Shown here one piece after another: positions 17,681 to 26,775 of a stretch of DNA of 64,000 bases. The position numbers were made by a program, and so were the translations under genes. The notes beneath the pieces were generated by a model, which was given only the letters and a program-made list of their open reading frames with translations, was not told where the DNA came from and ran no database searches. This DNA comes from JAGNGI01 sp035448825. GTDB taxonomy: Bacteria > Fidelibacterota > UBA2242. How positions within the stretch are numbered: the stretch's first letter is position 1; each line of letters begins with the position of its first letter. Location: contig DAOTJS010000010.1 in the NCBI GenBank assembly GCA_035448825.1, positions 15,426 through 79,425 of the forward strand. Direction: 5' to 3'.

Positions 17681-19138
17681 TTGAAAGAAGCAGTCGCAGG
17701 ATTAAAACCAGCCAGTCTATGGCGTTATTTTTCCGAGATTAGCCAGATTCCGCGCGAATCCAGGCATGAGGAGGCAGTAGTTGCCTGGCTCGAATCGGTT
17801 GCCAAAAAATTGAATCTTCCCTATCGCAAAGACGAAGTCGGCAACATTGTTATTTCTAAGCCGGCCTCTCCCGGCTATGAAAATCGCACTCCGGTAGTCA
17901 TTCAGGGGCATGTTGATATGGTTTGTGAGAAGAACAGCGGCACCGTCCACGATTTCCGCAAAGACCCAATCGAATTGATTCGCGACGGCGAATATATTAG
18001 GGCGAATGGTACAACGCTTGGCGCCGATAATGGCATTGGTGTAGCGGCCGCTCTGGCGGTTCTCGAGGATAAAACTTTGGCACATCCGCCGCTGGAAGCT
18101 CTTTTTACCATTGACGAGGAAACCGGCTTAACCGGTGCGAACTCTATAAAACCTGGTTTTATCAATGGAAAAATTCTGCTGAATTGTGATTCGGAAGAAG
18201 ATGGCGCATTATATGTCGGTTGTGCCGGCGGAAAACAAACCGACCTATTTTTCGATATTGAATGGGAAAAAGCACCTCAAGAAATGGCTAATGTTGCTCT
18301 AAAAATTTCCGGCCTGAAAGGTGGTCACTCCGGACTGGACATTGATCAAGGGCGCGCCAATGCCATCAAGCAATTGAACCGCATAGTTTGGAAAGCCGCC
18401 GAGAAATATGACTTTCAGCTTTATTACCTGGAAGGCGGCAGTAAACATAATGCCATCCCGCGCGAAGCCACCTATCAGTTACTAATAAAACCGGCTGATT
18501 TAGCTAATTTCCAGACTGATATTGCCAGGTTTGAAGATATGCTAAACAACGAGTACAAAGAAGTCGAACGCGGTATCAAATTGGCAGTTGAAAATTTGCA
18601 AGAATACCCAAAGTTGGTTTTTACAAAGGAATTCCAAGCACGCGTATTAAACTGCCTTTATGCCATTCCACACGGCGTCAAACGAATGAGTCCCACAATC
18701 AAGGGCTTGGTGCAAACCTCGACCAATGCCGCTATCGTCAGTACCAATGATAAGCAGATCAGAGTTCTTACCAGTCAGAGAAGTTCGGTTGCTTCCGAGA
18801 TCCAAGGTATCGCCGATAAAGTCAAAGCTTGTGGTCTTTTAGCCGACGCCAAAGTAGTTCAAAGCGGGGAATATCCCTCATGGACTCCTAACATGGATTC
18901 GAAAATTCTGGCGTTAATGAAAGAGGTTTATGCCGATCTTTTTGGTGTTGAACCACACGTCAAGGCGATTCACGCCGGTCTGGAATGCGGCATTATTGGT
19001 GCTACTTCACCCGGTATGGATATGATCTCATTTGGGCCAACCATTCAGGGTGCCCATTCCCCGGATGAACGCGTCGAAATCAAAACTGTCGAGAAATTCT
19101 GGCAGCTATTAGTCGAAACCTTGAAGAGAATCGAATAA
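17681..19138 (+). CDS. pepD: Aminoacyl-histidine dipeptidase (M20C, PepD-like)
   Basis: A cytoplasmic zinc dipeptidase of 485 residues that cleaves Xaa-His dipeptides such as carnosine. Metal-binding residues appear as His/Asp in QGHVDMVCEKN, Asp in LGADNGIG, the catalytic Glu pair in TIDEETGLTGA and Asp in NCDSEEDGALYVGCAGG; GLKGGHSGLDI is the lid-domain motif. The start is TTG at 17681, six bases after a strong AAGGAGG. A strong terminator hairpin follows within 4 bases of the stop. Confidence 0.93.
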   Translation: MKEAVAGLKPASLWRYFSEISQIPRESRHEEAVVAWLESVAKKLNLPYRKDEVGNIVISKPASPGYENRTPVVIQGHVDMVCEKNSGTVHDFRKDPIELIRDGEYIRANGTTLGADNGIGVAAALAVLEDKTLAHPPLEALFTIDEETGLTGANSIKPGFINGKILLNCDSEEDGALYVGCAGGKQTDLFFDIEWEKAPQEMANVALKISGLKGGHSGLDIDQGRANAIKQLNRIVWKAAEKYDFQLYYLEGGSKHNAIPREATYQLLIKPADLANFQTDIARFEDMLNNEYKEVERGIKLAVENLQEYPKLVFTKEFQARVLNCLYAIPHGVKRMSPTIKGLVQTSTNAAIVSTNDKQIRVLTSQRSSVASEIQGIADKVKACGLLADAKVVQSGEYPSWTPNMDSKILALMKEVYADLFGVEPHVKAIHAGLECGIIGATSPGMDMISFGPTIQGAHSPDERVEIKTVEKFWQLLVETLKRIE

Positions 19139-19141
19139 AAA

Positions 19142-19178
19142 GTAGGGGCTCAAGATTTTGAGCCCCTACAATTTTTAT
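19142..19178 (+). terminator. Rho-independent-type terminator after pepD
   Basis: A perfect 12-base-pair stem, GTAGGGGCTCAA at 19142-19153 pairing with 19158-19169 around a GATT loop, followed by AATTTTTAT. It begins 3 bases after the pepD stop, so it very likely ends that transcript. Confidence 0.88.
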
Positions 19179-19189
19179 CCCATGGTTGA

Positions 19190-19216
19190 GAATACATTGA
19201 CACTGTCAATGTATTC
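19190..19216. promoter_or_regulatory. Perfect 13+1+13 palindrome between pepD and uppP
   Basis: GAATACATTGACA at 19190-19202 is followed by one base and its exact reverse complement at 19204-19216. The site lies 112 bases before uppP and 21 bases after the pepD terminator. A perfect dyad of this size suggests an operator or a second hairpin; the CATTTTGG after it is a poor terminator tail. It contains TTGACA on both strands. Confidence 0.5.
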
Positions 19217-19327
19217 CATTTTGGGATTGAACGAAAATTGGTTTAGCCAGGATTTTGTCATTAAGGAATGATAAAACGGTATTGGTAAACCGGTCGGCTC
19301 GGAATAAATTACTGCACTTGGAGGTTT

Positions 19328-20137
19328 ATGAATTACTTTGAATCTTTTATTTTAGGAATTGTGCAGGGCTTAACTGAATTCCTGCCGATTAGTAGTTCGG
19401 GGCATCTGGTCATCTTTCAGCATATTTTTGGAATAACAAGTGACAATATTGCCTTTGAAGTTATGGTTCACGCCGGAACTTTACTGAGCGTTCTGGCGGT
19501 TTATTACGCCGATGTGTGGCGAATGATCGTCAGTTTTTTTCGTGGAATTTTCCGATTACGTAAAGCGCAACCGTCACAGAATGATTCCTATTTCCGGCTC
19601 AGCGTTTTTGTGATTGTGGCTACTATGCCGGCGGTGATATTTGGTTTGACATTGAACGATTTCTTCGAGCAAATTTTCCATAATGTATTTTTAGTCGGCA
19701 TTACACTGACGATTACCGGTTTGATTCTTTTATCAACGCGTTGGGTAAAAACCGAAGGCCGCCAGTTGACTTTTGGGAAAAGTCTTTTAATCGGCGGTGC
19801 TCAGGCGGTGGCGATTTTGCCCGGCATTTCGCGCAGTGGTTCGACCATTAGCGGCGGATTATGGTGTGGCTTGGATCGAATGGAAGCAACCCGATTTTCA
19901 TTTCTACTGTCAGTCCCCGCGATTCTCGGAGCATTGATTCTGCATTTGAAAGATCTAATAGGTATGGCTATTAATCCAGATATGGTAGGGATGCTAGTAA
20001 TAGGATTTTTAACGTCTTTTATTGTTGGATATATTGCTATTCGATTTTTATTACGAGTAGTGCAGAGTGACAAATTCAGCTGGTTTGGATTTTATTGCAT
20101 AATAGTCGGAGTGGCTGCCGTTTTTTTCTTAAAATAA
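19328..20137 (+). CDS. uppP: Undecaprenyl-diphosphatase (BacA/UppP)
   Basis: An integral membrane phosphatase of 269 residues that recycles undecaprenyl diphosphate for peptidoglycan and surface-sugar synthesis. The two catalytic motifs are present: EFLPISSSGHLV near the N-terminus and PGISRSGSTISGGL in the middle. Eight or so helices can be traced. GGAGG lies 4 bases before the ATG. It stands downstream of a perfect palindrome that might be its operator. Confidence 0.95.
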   Translation: MNYFESFILGIVQGLTEFLPISSSGHLVIFQHIFGITSDNIAFEVMVHAGTLLSVLAVYYADVWRMIVSFFRGIFRLRKAQPSQNDSYFRLSVFVIVATMPAVIFGLTLNDFFEQIFHNVFLVGITLTITGLILLSTRWVKTEGRQLTFGKSLLIGGAQAVAILPGISRSGSTISGGLWCGLDRMEATRFSFLLSVPAILGALILHLKDLIGMAINPDMVGMLVIGFLTSFIVGYIAIRFLLRVVQSDKFSWFGFYCIIVGVAAVFFLK

Positions 20138-20175
20138 AAGTTTAACTAATAAGCGATCATGGGTATCTAATCGCA

Positions 20176-21153
20176 ATGTCCAAACGTGATTTCTTAGGTG
20201 AATTAGCGAGAATTGAGCAAGGCCATCTCGATTCGGTTTATTTATTGTGGGGTGGAGACCTTTATCTGGAGGATGAAGCTATCAATACCATTTGTCAGAC
20301 TTTCTGCAAACAATCCGCCGAAAAGCCGGAGAAACTGATTTACTACGGCGGTGTTGATAGCGACCTCGAATTCATTGACAATCTTTTCAGTATGGGGTTC
20401 TTCGCCAGACGGAGGATTATCATTTATAAAAATATTGGTAATCTTGGGCCAAATCTGCGCTCTCGACTTTTTAATTTCATCGAGAACCCGGGAAACGACA
20501 CTCTATTAATTATGACTGCCGATGGAGAAATTCGCTCCAGCTTAGTTGACAAATTGCGTAAAGAATTGAGGAAGGTCAAAACAATCTCGACCTGGACGCC
20601 CACTGATCCCTCCAACTTCGCTGAATTCGTTCGACATTCTCTCCAGAAAAGTAAATATTCAATCCAGCCGACTGCGCTCAAACTACTGGTAGAATTGACC
20701 GATGATACGCTCAGCCATACGATCGGCGAATTGGAAAAGTTGCTGATTTATATCGGCGACCGGAAAACTATCGAAGAAGCTGATGTGCGTCAGGTAGTCG
20801 GCGGCGATAAGAATTACGATATGATCAATTTCATCGAAGCCGTAGCACGTCGCGACAGCGCCGATGCGATCAAGATCGGTCTGGCTCTAATCCAGGCCGA
20901 TACATTAATCTCCTATTTTACCTTCCAGTTATATGACTTATTCAGCGCCATCTGGGATTATGAGGGACATGGTCAAAGAGAAAAATTCTGGAGAAAAGGT
21001 GATTGTTATAAATTGGGAATAGAGAACTATAAACAGGCTGATTTTGGTGCAATTTTTACCCATTTAAGAAATGTGGATTTACAATCAAAATCTTTAAAAA
21101 ATTTGAGTGCAGAAGATTTATTAATTCAATTGCTGTATGAAATCGTCCCCTAA
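20176..21153 (+). CDS. holA: DNA polymerase III subunit delta
   Basis: HolA opens the beta clamp as part of the clamp loader. The 325-residue protein starts SKRDFLGELARIEQG and contains VYLLWGGDLYLEDEAI, the N-terminal pattern of the family, and LKLLVELTDDTLSHTIGELEKLLIYIG in the middle domain; the C-terminal collar region ends LSAEDLLIQLLYEIV. Sequence in this family is weakly conserved but the order of these elements is typical. The ECF sigma gene overlaps its end by 17 bases. Confidence 0.85.
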   Translation: MSKRDFLGELARIEQGHLDSVYLLWGGDLYLEDEAINTICQTFCKQSAEKPEKLIYYGGVDSDLEFIDNLFSMGFFARRRIIIYKNIGNLGPNLRSRLFNFIENPGNDTLLIMTADGEIRSSLVDKLRKELRKVKTISTWTPTDPSNFAEFVRHSLQKSKYSIQPTALKLLVELTDDTLSHTIGELEKLLIYIGDRKTIEEADVRQVVGGDKNYDMINFIEAVARRDSADAIKIGLALIQADTLISYFTFQLYDLFSAIWDYEGHGQREKFWRKGDCYKLGIENYKQADFGAIFTHLRNVDLQSKSLKNLSAEDLLIQLLYEIVP

Positions 21154-21748
21154 GAAAAAAACTGAAATGGATTCCGAATTTCAACTGACCGATGAAGAAT
21201 TGATCAGTCGTTTTCAAGCTGGCGATGAAGGCGCTTTCGAAGAAATCGTCAACCGCTACGCCGACCGTTTGCTGAATTTTGCCTATCGCTTCGTGCTGGA
21301 TCGGGAAGAGGCAGAAGATATTGTTCAGGACACTTTCCTCAAAGTTTATCAAAATCGCCATGCCTACCGCGAAATCGCCAAATTTTCTACCTGGATTTAC
21401 ACCATCACCGGTAATCTGGCTAAAACCATTCTACGCAAACGGCGGAATCGCAAACTATTTCCCTTTTCACGGACAGTCTCCGAAGACGAAAATAAGGAAG
21501 TCGAATATCCTTCCACAGAACGTCTACCGGATACTAAACTGGAAGGGGAAATCGAAGAACGAATGATTCAGCAGGCAATAATAAAATTACCGGAACATTT
21601 TCGTACTGTAATCATTTTAAGGGATATTCAAGATCTTTCATATGAGGAAATTAGCAATATAATTGACGCGCCGTTAGGGACGGTCAAGTCACGGATTAAC
21701 CGCGCGCGGCTGAGATTGCAGGAAGAACTTGAGCATTTAAGGCGATAG
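21137..21748 (+). CDS. ECF (RpoE-type) RNA polymerase sigma factor
   Basis: A 203-residue extracytoplasmic-function sigma factor. Region 2 is visible as RFQAGDEGAFEEIVNRYADRL ... REEAEDIVQDTFLKVY, and region 4 as LPEHFRTVIILRDIQDLSYEEIS with the helix-turn-helix APLGTVKSRINRARLRLQ. Between them lies a short linker rich in charged residues. The gene after it encodes a zinc-finger anti-sigma protein, the usual partner. The ATG at 21137 overlaps holA by 17 bases; the ATG at 21167 (MDSEF) is an alternative closer to family starts. Confidence 0.93.
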   Translation: MKSSPKKKTEMDSEFQLTDEELISRFQAGDEGAFEEIVNRYADRLLNFAYRFVLDREEAEDIVQDTFLKVYQNRHAYREIAKFSTWIYTITGNLAKTILRKRRNRKLFPFSRTVSEDENKEVEYPSTERLPDTKLEGEIEERMIQQAIIKLPEHFRTVIILRDIQDLSYEEISNIIDAPLGTVKSRINRARLRLQEELEHLRR

Positions 21749-21787
21749 AGAAGATGATTAGTAAAAAATGGGGGAAATCAAAAATTT

Positions 21788-22399
21788 ATGATGAATTGCT
21801 ACCAATTTAGGAATTCCATATCAAATTTTATTGACGAAGACATCTCCTTCAAAAACCGTCAAGCCTTCCAAGAGCACTTGAAGGAATGCCCCGTTTGCCG
21901 GAAAATTTATAACTCCATCCTAACCACCCGGCAAAACATGTTAAACTTTCCCAAAATTTCCGTAAGTGATAATTTCAAACTTAATCTACGTAATCGGATA
22001 CTTTCGGATCGAAAGGCGGCTTCTCAGCCCAATTCATCTAAGGGTTTTAACCTAAGCCGAATTCCATCATTCGCCTATGGGTTTGCCGTGGCAATCGTGG
22101 CTGTGGTAGTTGTATTTTTCATTTTACAATCACAGAGTAGAAATAACTCACCGGATAATCTGCCACCAGTCGTGCGTCAAAAAATGACTCAATCACCGGC
22201 TCAACAACCCCAAAATGTCACTCCAGATAATCCGGTCCAATCCGGTTCGCGACCGCCTCAATATACTTCCCAACAAACCCAACCGCTTATAGATGATACT
22301 ACTGCCGCTGACAATCCTTTGGATAAACCTGTCGAACCAGCCCTTGAATACAAACAAAATTATGAGGATAAAATCAAAACTGTCAAGGATCAGCGGTGA
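21788..22399 (+). CDS. Zinc-finger anti-sigma factor, membrane-anchored
   Basis: A 203-residue protein that probably holds the adjacent ECF sigma factor inactive at the membrane. The N-terminal half has the ZAS motif His-x3-Cys-x2-Cys in HLKECPVC, followed by helices; one transmembrane segment (FAYGFAVAIVAVVVVFFIL) is near residue 105. The outer part is short and rich in Pro, Gln and Asn, of low complexity. A terminator hairpin lies 57 bases after the stop. The target signal is unknown. Confidence 0.88.
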   Translation: MMNCYQFRNSISNFIDEDISFKNRQAFQEHLKECPVCRKIYNSILTTRQNMLNFPKISVSDNFKLNLRNRILSDRKAASQPNSSKGFNLSRIPSFAYGFAVAIVAVVVVFFILQSQSRNNSPDNLPPVVRQKMTQSPAQQPQNVTPDNPVQSGSRPPQYTSQQTQPLIDDTTAADNPLDKPVEPALEYKQNYEDKIKTVKDQR

Positions 22400-22455
22400 T
22401 TTGACAGACCTGATTATATTAATTGTTGGTTAAACATAATTTTTAAAGTATTTTT

Positions 22456-22478
22456 ACACCCTGTATGGGTGTTTTTTT
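22456..22478 (+). terminator. Terminator hairpin ending directly at the next start codon
   Basis: ACACCC at 22456-22461 pairs with GGGTGT at 22467-22472 around TGTAT, and a run of seven T ends at 22478. The ATG of the GGDEF gene begins at 22479. It probably ends the sigma/anti-sigma transcript. Its position leaves the next gene without room for a ribosome site beyond GGGTG. Confidence 0.75.
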
Positions 22479-24245
22479 ATGAAAAATAAAAGTACTATAA
22501 TAATCAGCATAATTCTATTCGCGGTATTGTTTTTGGCATTTGTTTTTCCACGGCTGGAATTTTTCGGCGGCATACCAGCAATTGTTCAAACTGTCTTTCG
22601 AGTACTTATTTTTATTGGAGTTCTGTCATATTTAATTTTCCTGATTCAGGAATTATTTCACTGGCAGAAACGTTGCGATTTAGCCGAAAAAACCCTTGAT
22701 TCTCGCCGATCATCTGCTAACCGGGAAGTCGAATCTGGCGGTGAGCTCAGTCTGAAGCTAGATATTGACCCTGATCGGAATTACAATGAAATAACAGCTC
22801 AAATTTTGAAATTGGCTCAAGCTTCTTTAATGGCACGCAGTGCCTTTCTATATTTATTCAATGCCAATGAACATACTTATACTCTGCAGGCTTATCAGTC
22901 TCAAGAAGGAATCGAGTTTTGTCCCAATTTCAAGGCTGGAGGCACTATTTTCCGGGAATTTCATTTGACTTTAAAACCGCAGATATTCGCGGCCGATAGT
23001 CTCGAAGAAGGCAGTCTGATTTACTATAAAAAGCCACCTAAAGTCGGAACAGTCATCGTCGTTCCAATATTGATCAACAAGGAAATTTTTGTAGGAGTGC
23101 TGGGACTTGATAGTATTGACCGCGATGCCTGGGGGCACGAAGATATTGATCTGGTGAAGCTTTTCGCGGAATTATTTTCCTCTTCAATCTGGCAAATTGA
23201 TGCTATTGACCGGCAAAACACTCAAATCGCCTTCTTTAAAGACCTTTGCCGTCTGAATACGGAACTACCAATTGGAATCGAAGGTCTTGATCTTTACAAA
23301 GAAGCCAGCCAGGTTTTACACAAATTTTTCAGTTTTGAAAAATTGACCTTTGCTATTATACGCGAGGAGGAGTCGTCCGAGCTCTATATTGAATACGTCG
23401 AAGGTTACGACACAGACTATAGCATCGGGCATCGCATTTCCTGGAAAGGTGGTCTTTGGGAAAAAATTATCAAGAATGGTGAAATACTACTGCTGAACGA
23501 TTATGAGCAGGAAAAACTGCAGTTTCGTTTTCAACCGGGAGATTTGAATATTTTGCCGTTTCGTTCCTGCCTGGGAGTGCCATTGGAAGTTGGGCGTAAG
23601 TGTCTGGGCGGCATTCTGATGGAAAGCTACCAGCCCAGTAATTATCTGCAAGAAGAAGGTGAGACTTTAGCTCTATTTGCTAAAAACCTCAGTGAGATTA
23701 TCAATCGGACAAATACTTATCATACGATGAAAGATCTGGCGATGATTGACGGACTTACCGGTCTCTATAATCATCGAGCTTTTAAAGAACGTCTCCAGAT
23801 TGAAATCGAGCGCAGTCGTCGGTATGAAAATTCCCTGACTCTGATGATTCTTGACCTAGATAAATTCAAGAGAATCAATGATACATATGGACATATTTTC
23901 GGAGACCTGGTTTTGAAAAAAACCGCTTCTATTATTCGCGGAAGTGTCCGAACGGTGGATACGGTCGCTCGCTATGGTGGCGAAGAGTTTGCCGTAATTT
24001 TAATAAATACCGATAAAAACAGTAGTTATAAAACGGCTGAAAGAATCCGTAGTAATATCCAGAGTTTTGTATTTGAAAAAAATGGAATTCGCGAACATAT
24101 GACGATTAGCATCGGTATGGCTGAATATCCAGCCGACGGTACTGATGTGCCGAATATGATCTCGAATGCTGATATCGCGATGTATCAATCAAAACGTCTG
24201 GGTGGTAACAAAGTCACCCTATTTAAAAAAGAGTTTGAAAATTAA
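22479..24245 (+). CDS. Membrane-bound GAF-GGDEF diguanylate cyclase
   Basis: A 588-residue signalling protein that likely makes cyclic di-GMP. Two N-terminal membrane helices (residues 5-25 and about 35-60) are followed by two GAF-like sensory domains (about 95-245 and 255-410) and a GGDEF domain (about 420-585). The active motif is GGEEF in ARYGGEEFAV, and DLDKFKRINDTYGH carries metal- and substrate-binding residues. The product-inhibition site RxxD (RTVD) lies five residues before GGEEF, so feedback inhibition is expected. The start follows a terminator hairpin without a good ribosome site; an internal start is possible. Confidence 0.92.
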   Translation: MKNKSTIIISIILFAVLFLAFVFPRLEFFGGIPAIVQTVFRVLIFIGVLSYLIFLIQELFHWQKRCDLAEKTLDSRRSSANREVESGGELSLKLDIDPDRNYNEITAQILKLAQASLMARSAFLYLFNANEHTYTLQAYQSQEGIEFCPNFKAGGTIFREFHLTLKPQIFAADSLEEGSLIYYKKPPKVGTVIVVPILINKEIFVGVLGLDSIDRDAWGHEDIDLVKLFAELFSSSIWQIDAIDRQNTQIAFFKDLCRLNTELPIGIEGLDLYKEASQVLHKFFSFEKLTFAIIREEESSELYIEYVEGYDTDYSIGHRISWKGGLWEKIIKNGEILLLNDYEQEKLQFRFQPGDLNILPFRSCLGVPLEVGRKCLGGILMESYQPSNYLQEEGETLALFAKNLSEIINRTNTYHTMKDLAMIDGLTGLYNHRAFKERLQIEIERSRRYENSLTLMILDLDKFKRINDTYGHIFGDLVLKKTASIIRGSVRTVDTVARYGGEEFAVILINTDKNSSYKTAERIRSNIQSFVFEKNGIREHMTISIGMAEYPADGTDVPNMISNADIAMYQSKRLGGNKVTLFKKEFEN

Positions 24246-24257
24246 AAGGAGTAATGT

Positions 24258-24464
24258 ATGAGTAAAGCAGCTGGTAAAGGATTTGCCGATAAGGTAGCTA
24301 AATCCTCAAAGGATAATAAAAGTTATTGTCCGGTTTGTGGTGAAAGTATTGAATTTATTAAACACATTGAGACTATTTCCGACCCGTCCAACAAGAGATC
24401 AATGCGTTTTAAAGAGCAGATGATCGGCGTTTGCAAATGCAACCGCGATCAAATTTACAAATAA
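24258..24464 (+). CDS. Small zinc-ribbon protein of unknown function
   Basis: A 68-residue basic protein. The only clear feature is a probable metal site formed by CPVCGES near residue 24 and CKC near residue 60, separated by a stretch containing HIETISDPSNKRS. The N-terminus is Lys- and Ala-rich. It lies 12 bases after the GGDEF gene with an AGGAG site (aaaggagtaatg), so it is expressed with it or the following genes. I do not recognise its family. Confidence 0.6.
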   Translation: MSKAAGKGFADKVAKSSKDNKSYCPVCGESIEFIKHIETISDPSNKRSMRFKEQMIGVCKCNRDQIYK

Positions 24465-24535
24465 CTGTATGACCATTCTTTGGCCTGAGTTGTTCAATTT
24501 TTTCGACAGGGTTAATTAGAGTAAGAAGTGAAAAA

Positions 24536-26053
24536 ATGAAAAAACTATCCCTGATTAGGGAAACGATTGTTCTTAGGAAAATGGTCGGCTTGATTCTAAT
24601 TGCTGGACTGGCTAGCTGTGCCACTACCAAACAAACGAGTAAATCTTCGGAAAAATCGGTTGAAGCTTCCCCAACCGTCCAGTACAATTCCCAGGCTTTG
24701 GCACATTTTATGACTGGCGAGAATTATGCTCTCCAGGGCGATTATGCTATGGCAGTATTGGAATATCAGGATGCCCTTTTATACGAAACTAAATCAGCGG
24801 CGATCTATAGCTCTCTTGGCAAAGCCTATATTAACCTTGGTAAATTGGAACGCGGTCTAGAGGCTTTGGAAAAAGCCAGCCAATTAGCCCCCGATGATGC
24901 CGAGACCCGCGAAATCTTAGCTCAGGTTTATTTCTTGACCGGGCATACTCAACAGGCTGAGCAACAGTACCAAGCGCTTTTGGCTTTGCAACCCAACGAA
25001 CCGGAAATAATGTATCAATTAGCCGCTATTTATATCAAGAACCGGAAAATTGATCAGGCTTTGCAACTCTATGATGAAATCGTGAAGGTTGATTCCACTC
25101 AATATCAAGCTCTTCAGAAAGCAGCTGAGATAGCTATCCTCAATCGCGATCTAAAAAAGGCTACTGGCTATTATGACCAGCTAGTAAAACTTTTCCCTGA
25201 CAATTTATCTTTTTTAAAAACCCGGGCCGATTTAGCCGTTGTAGGTGACGATTTTGCTACTGCGGTTGACATTTACAAGAAATTAATTGTTTTGAATCCC
25301 GGCGACATTGAATTAAGAGAACGGCTCGGAGAAATTTTGTGCTGGACTGACAATTTCGAGGAAGCCCGCGCCACCCTCGAGATGATTATTAACACTAACC
25401 CGGAGCGTAAAGCCAGTTACGCCAATCTGGCTTTACTTTATGCCAGAAATGAAAATTATCAAAAGGCTCTTGATATTCTCGATTCGGCCAGAGTTCGTTT
25501 TCCGGACGATCCGGCTTTTCTGCTTGCTCAGGGTTCGATTTACAATACCCTGCAGGATTATCCGTCAGCAGAACAAGTTCTGCAGAAAACTTTGCAAATC
25601 GCACCGAATAATGTCCAGGCCCAGCATCTGCTGGCGGCAGTCTGGGATATGTTGAAAAAATATCCGCAATGTGACAGCCTTTATGAAGTGATTTTACGCA
25701 ATAATCCGGATGATATAATTGCCCTGAACAATTATGCCTACAGTCTGGCAGTGCGTGGTGAACGGCTCGACGAAGCTTTAAAAATGGTAGAGTCAGCTCT
25801 GGCAAAAGAGCCCAATAATGCCTCTTACCTGGATACCAAAGGCTGGATTCTCTACCAGCAGAAAAAATATAAAGAAGCCCTAAAGTATATTCAGAAATCT
25901 CTCGAAATTGAGCAGAACAATGCCGAGGTGCTGGAACATCTTGGCGACGTCTATCAAGCCCTTCGGCAACCCAAAAAAGCCCGTATCTACTACCAACGAG
26001 CCGTAGAAATTGATAAAGACAATGAAAACCTTCAGCGTAAACTGCAACCGTAA
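24536..26053 (+). CDS. TPR-repeat lipoprotein
   Basis: A 505-residue exported scaffold protein. The N-terminus has a signal sequence ending in a lipobox (GLASC, Cys near residue 28). The rest is a chain of about ten to twelve tetratricopeptide repeats (for example ALAHFMTGENYALQGDYAMA and AAIYSSLGKAYINLGKLERG) that would bind partner proteins. The stop overlaps the next gene's start region. It and the LolB-like gene probably form a pair serving the outer membrane; the partner is not identifiable. Confidence 0.88.
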   Translation: MKKLSLIRETIVLRKMVGLILIAGLASCATTKQTSKSSEKSVEASPTVQYNSQALAHFMTGENYALQGDYAMAVLEYQDALLYETKSAAIYSSLGKAYINLGKLERGLEALEKASQLAPDDAETREILAQVYFLTGHTQQAEQQYQALLALQPNEPEIMYQLAAIYIKNRKIDQALQLYDEIVKVDSTQYQALQKAAEIAILNRDLKKATGYYDQLVKLFPDNLSFLKTRADLAVVGDDFATAVDIYKKLIVLNPGDIELRERLGEILCWTDNFEEARATLEMIINTNPERKASYANLALLYARNENYQKALDILDSARVRFPDDPAFLLAQGSIYNTLQDYPSAEQVLQKTLQIAPNNVQAQHLLAAVWDMLKKYPQCDSLYEVILRNNPDDIIALNNYAYSLAVRGERLDEALKMVESALAKEPNNASYLDTKGWILYQQKKYKEALKYIQKSLEIEQNNAEVLEHLGDVYQALRQPKKARIYYQRAVEIDKDNENLQRKLQP

Positions 26054-26750
26054 ATTCCCAGGTTTACTATTTATCCTGATTTTATCGTTCATCGGCTGGA
26101 GTTGTAGCCGAGCTCCCCTCAAACACGAAAGAGTTGATGAGCATTGGGCTCCTGCCTTGAGAGAACGCAGTCGGCAATTGAAAAAGCTGACTAATATCTC
26201 CGGCTCTGGTCAGGTGAGTTTTAGCGGAACGGCTGGTAATGGAACAATTTATTTTGATTTTGAGTACCGGACAGCAGATACTTTGAATCTTTGGATCAAA
26301 GACCCGATTGGACGGAAGTTAGCTAATCTTGAATTAGGCGGTGATACTTATCATTTACATTTGATCCGAGATGGTAGGTATTTTAGTGGAACGCAATTGG
26401 AAACTGATCAATTGCCAATTTCCGGCGGTCCAATCACTCCGGCATTAATCCGGCGAATTTTACTAGCGGCGCCTTTTGAATCTACCACCGACGAAACCGC
26501 CTATCTTTCTAACGAGACAAAAGATGAAACGCCTGTTTTATACTACAAATTTAAGCATGGGCAGAATGAACCAGTAGGACTCAATTGGTTGTACAAAGGT
26601 CAGCAATTAGTTGTTGTTTATAATAAATACGCTGATATTGCTGACTTCAAAATTCCTTCTCAAATAATGATCAAAGACAAGTCGGAGGAGATCGCGATCG
26701 CAATTCATTTCTCCCATTTCAAGGCTGAGTTGCTTAAATTCCAAACGTAA
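26022..26750 (+). CDS. DUF4292/LolB-like outer-membrane lipoprotein
   Basis: A predicted lipoprotein of about 242 residues. The signal sequence ends near GWSC, a less common lipobox. The mature part has ISGSGQVSFSGTAGNGTIYFDFEYR and LNLWIKDPIGRKLANLEL, the curved-sheet pattern seen in LolB and DUF4292 proteins, which handle lipids or lipoproteins at the outer membrane. I choose the ATG at 26022; a TTG at 26010 gives four more residues. The gene overlaps the end of the TPR gene by about 32 bases, so translation is coupled. Confidence 0.72.
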   Translation: MKTFSVNCNRKFPGLLFILILSFIGWSCSRAPLKHERVDEHWAPALRERSRQLKKLTNISGSGQVSFSGTAGNGTIYFDFEYRTADTLNLWIKDPIGRKLANLELGGDTYHLHLIRDGRYFSGTQLETDQLPISGGPITPALIRRILLAAPFESTTDETAYLSNETKDETPVLYYKFKHGQNEPVGLNWLYKGQQLVVVYNKYADIADFKIPSQIMIKDKSEEIAIAIHFSHFKAELLKFQT

Positions 26751-26775
26751 TATAATTGCCATACTCGAGGTAAAT

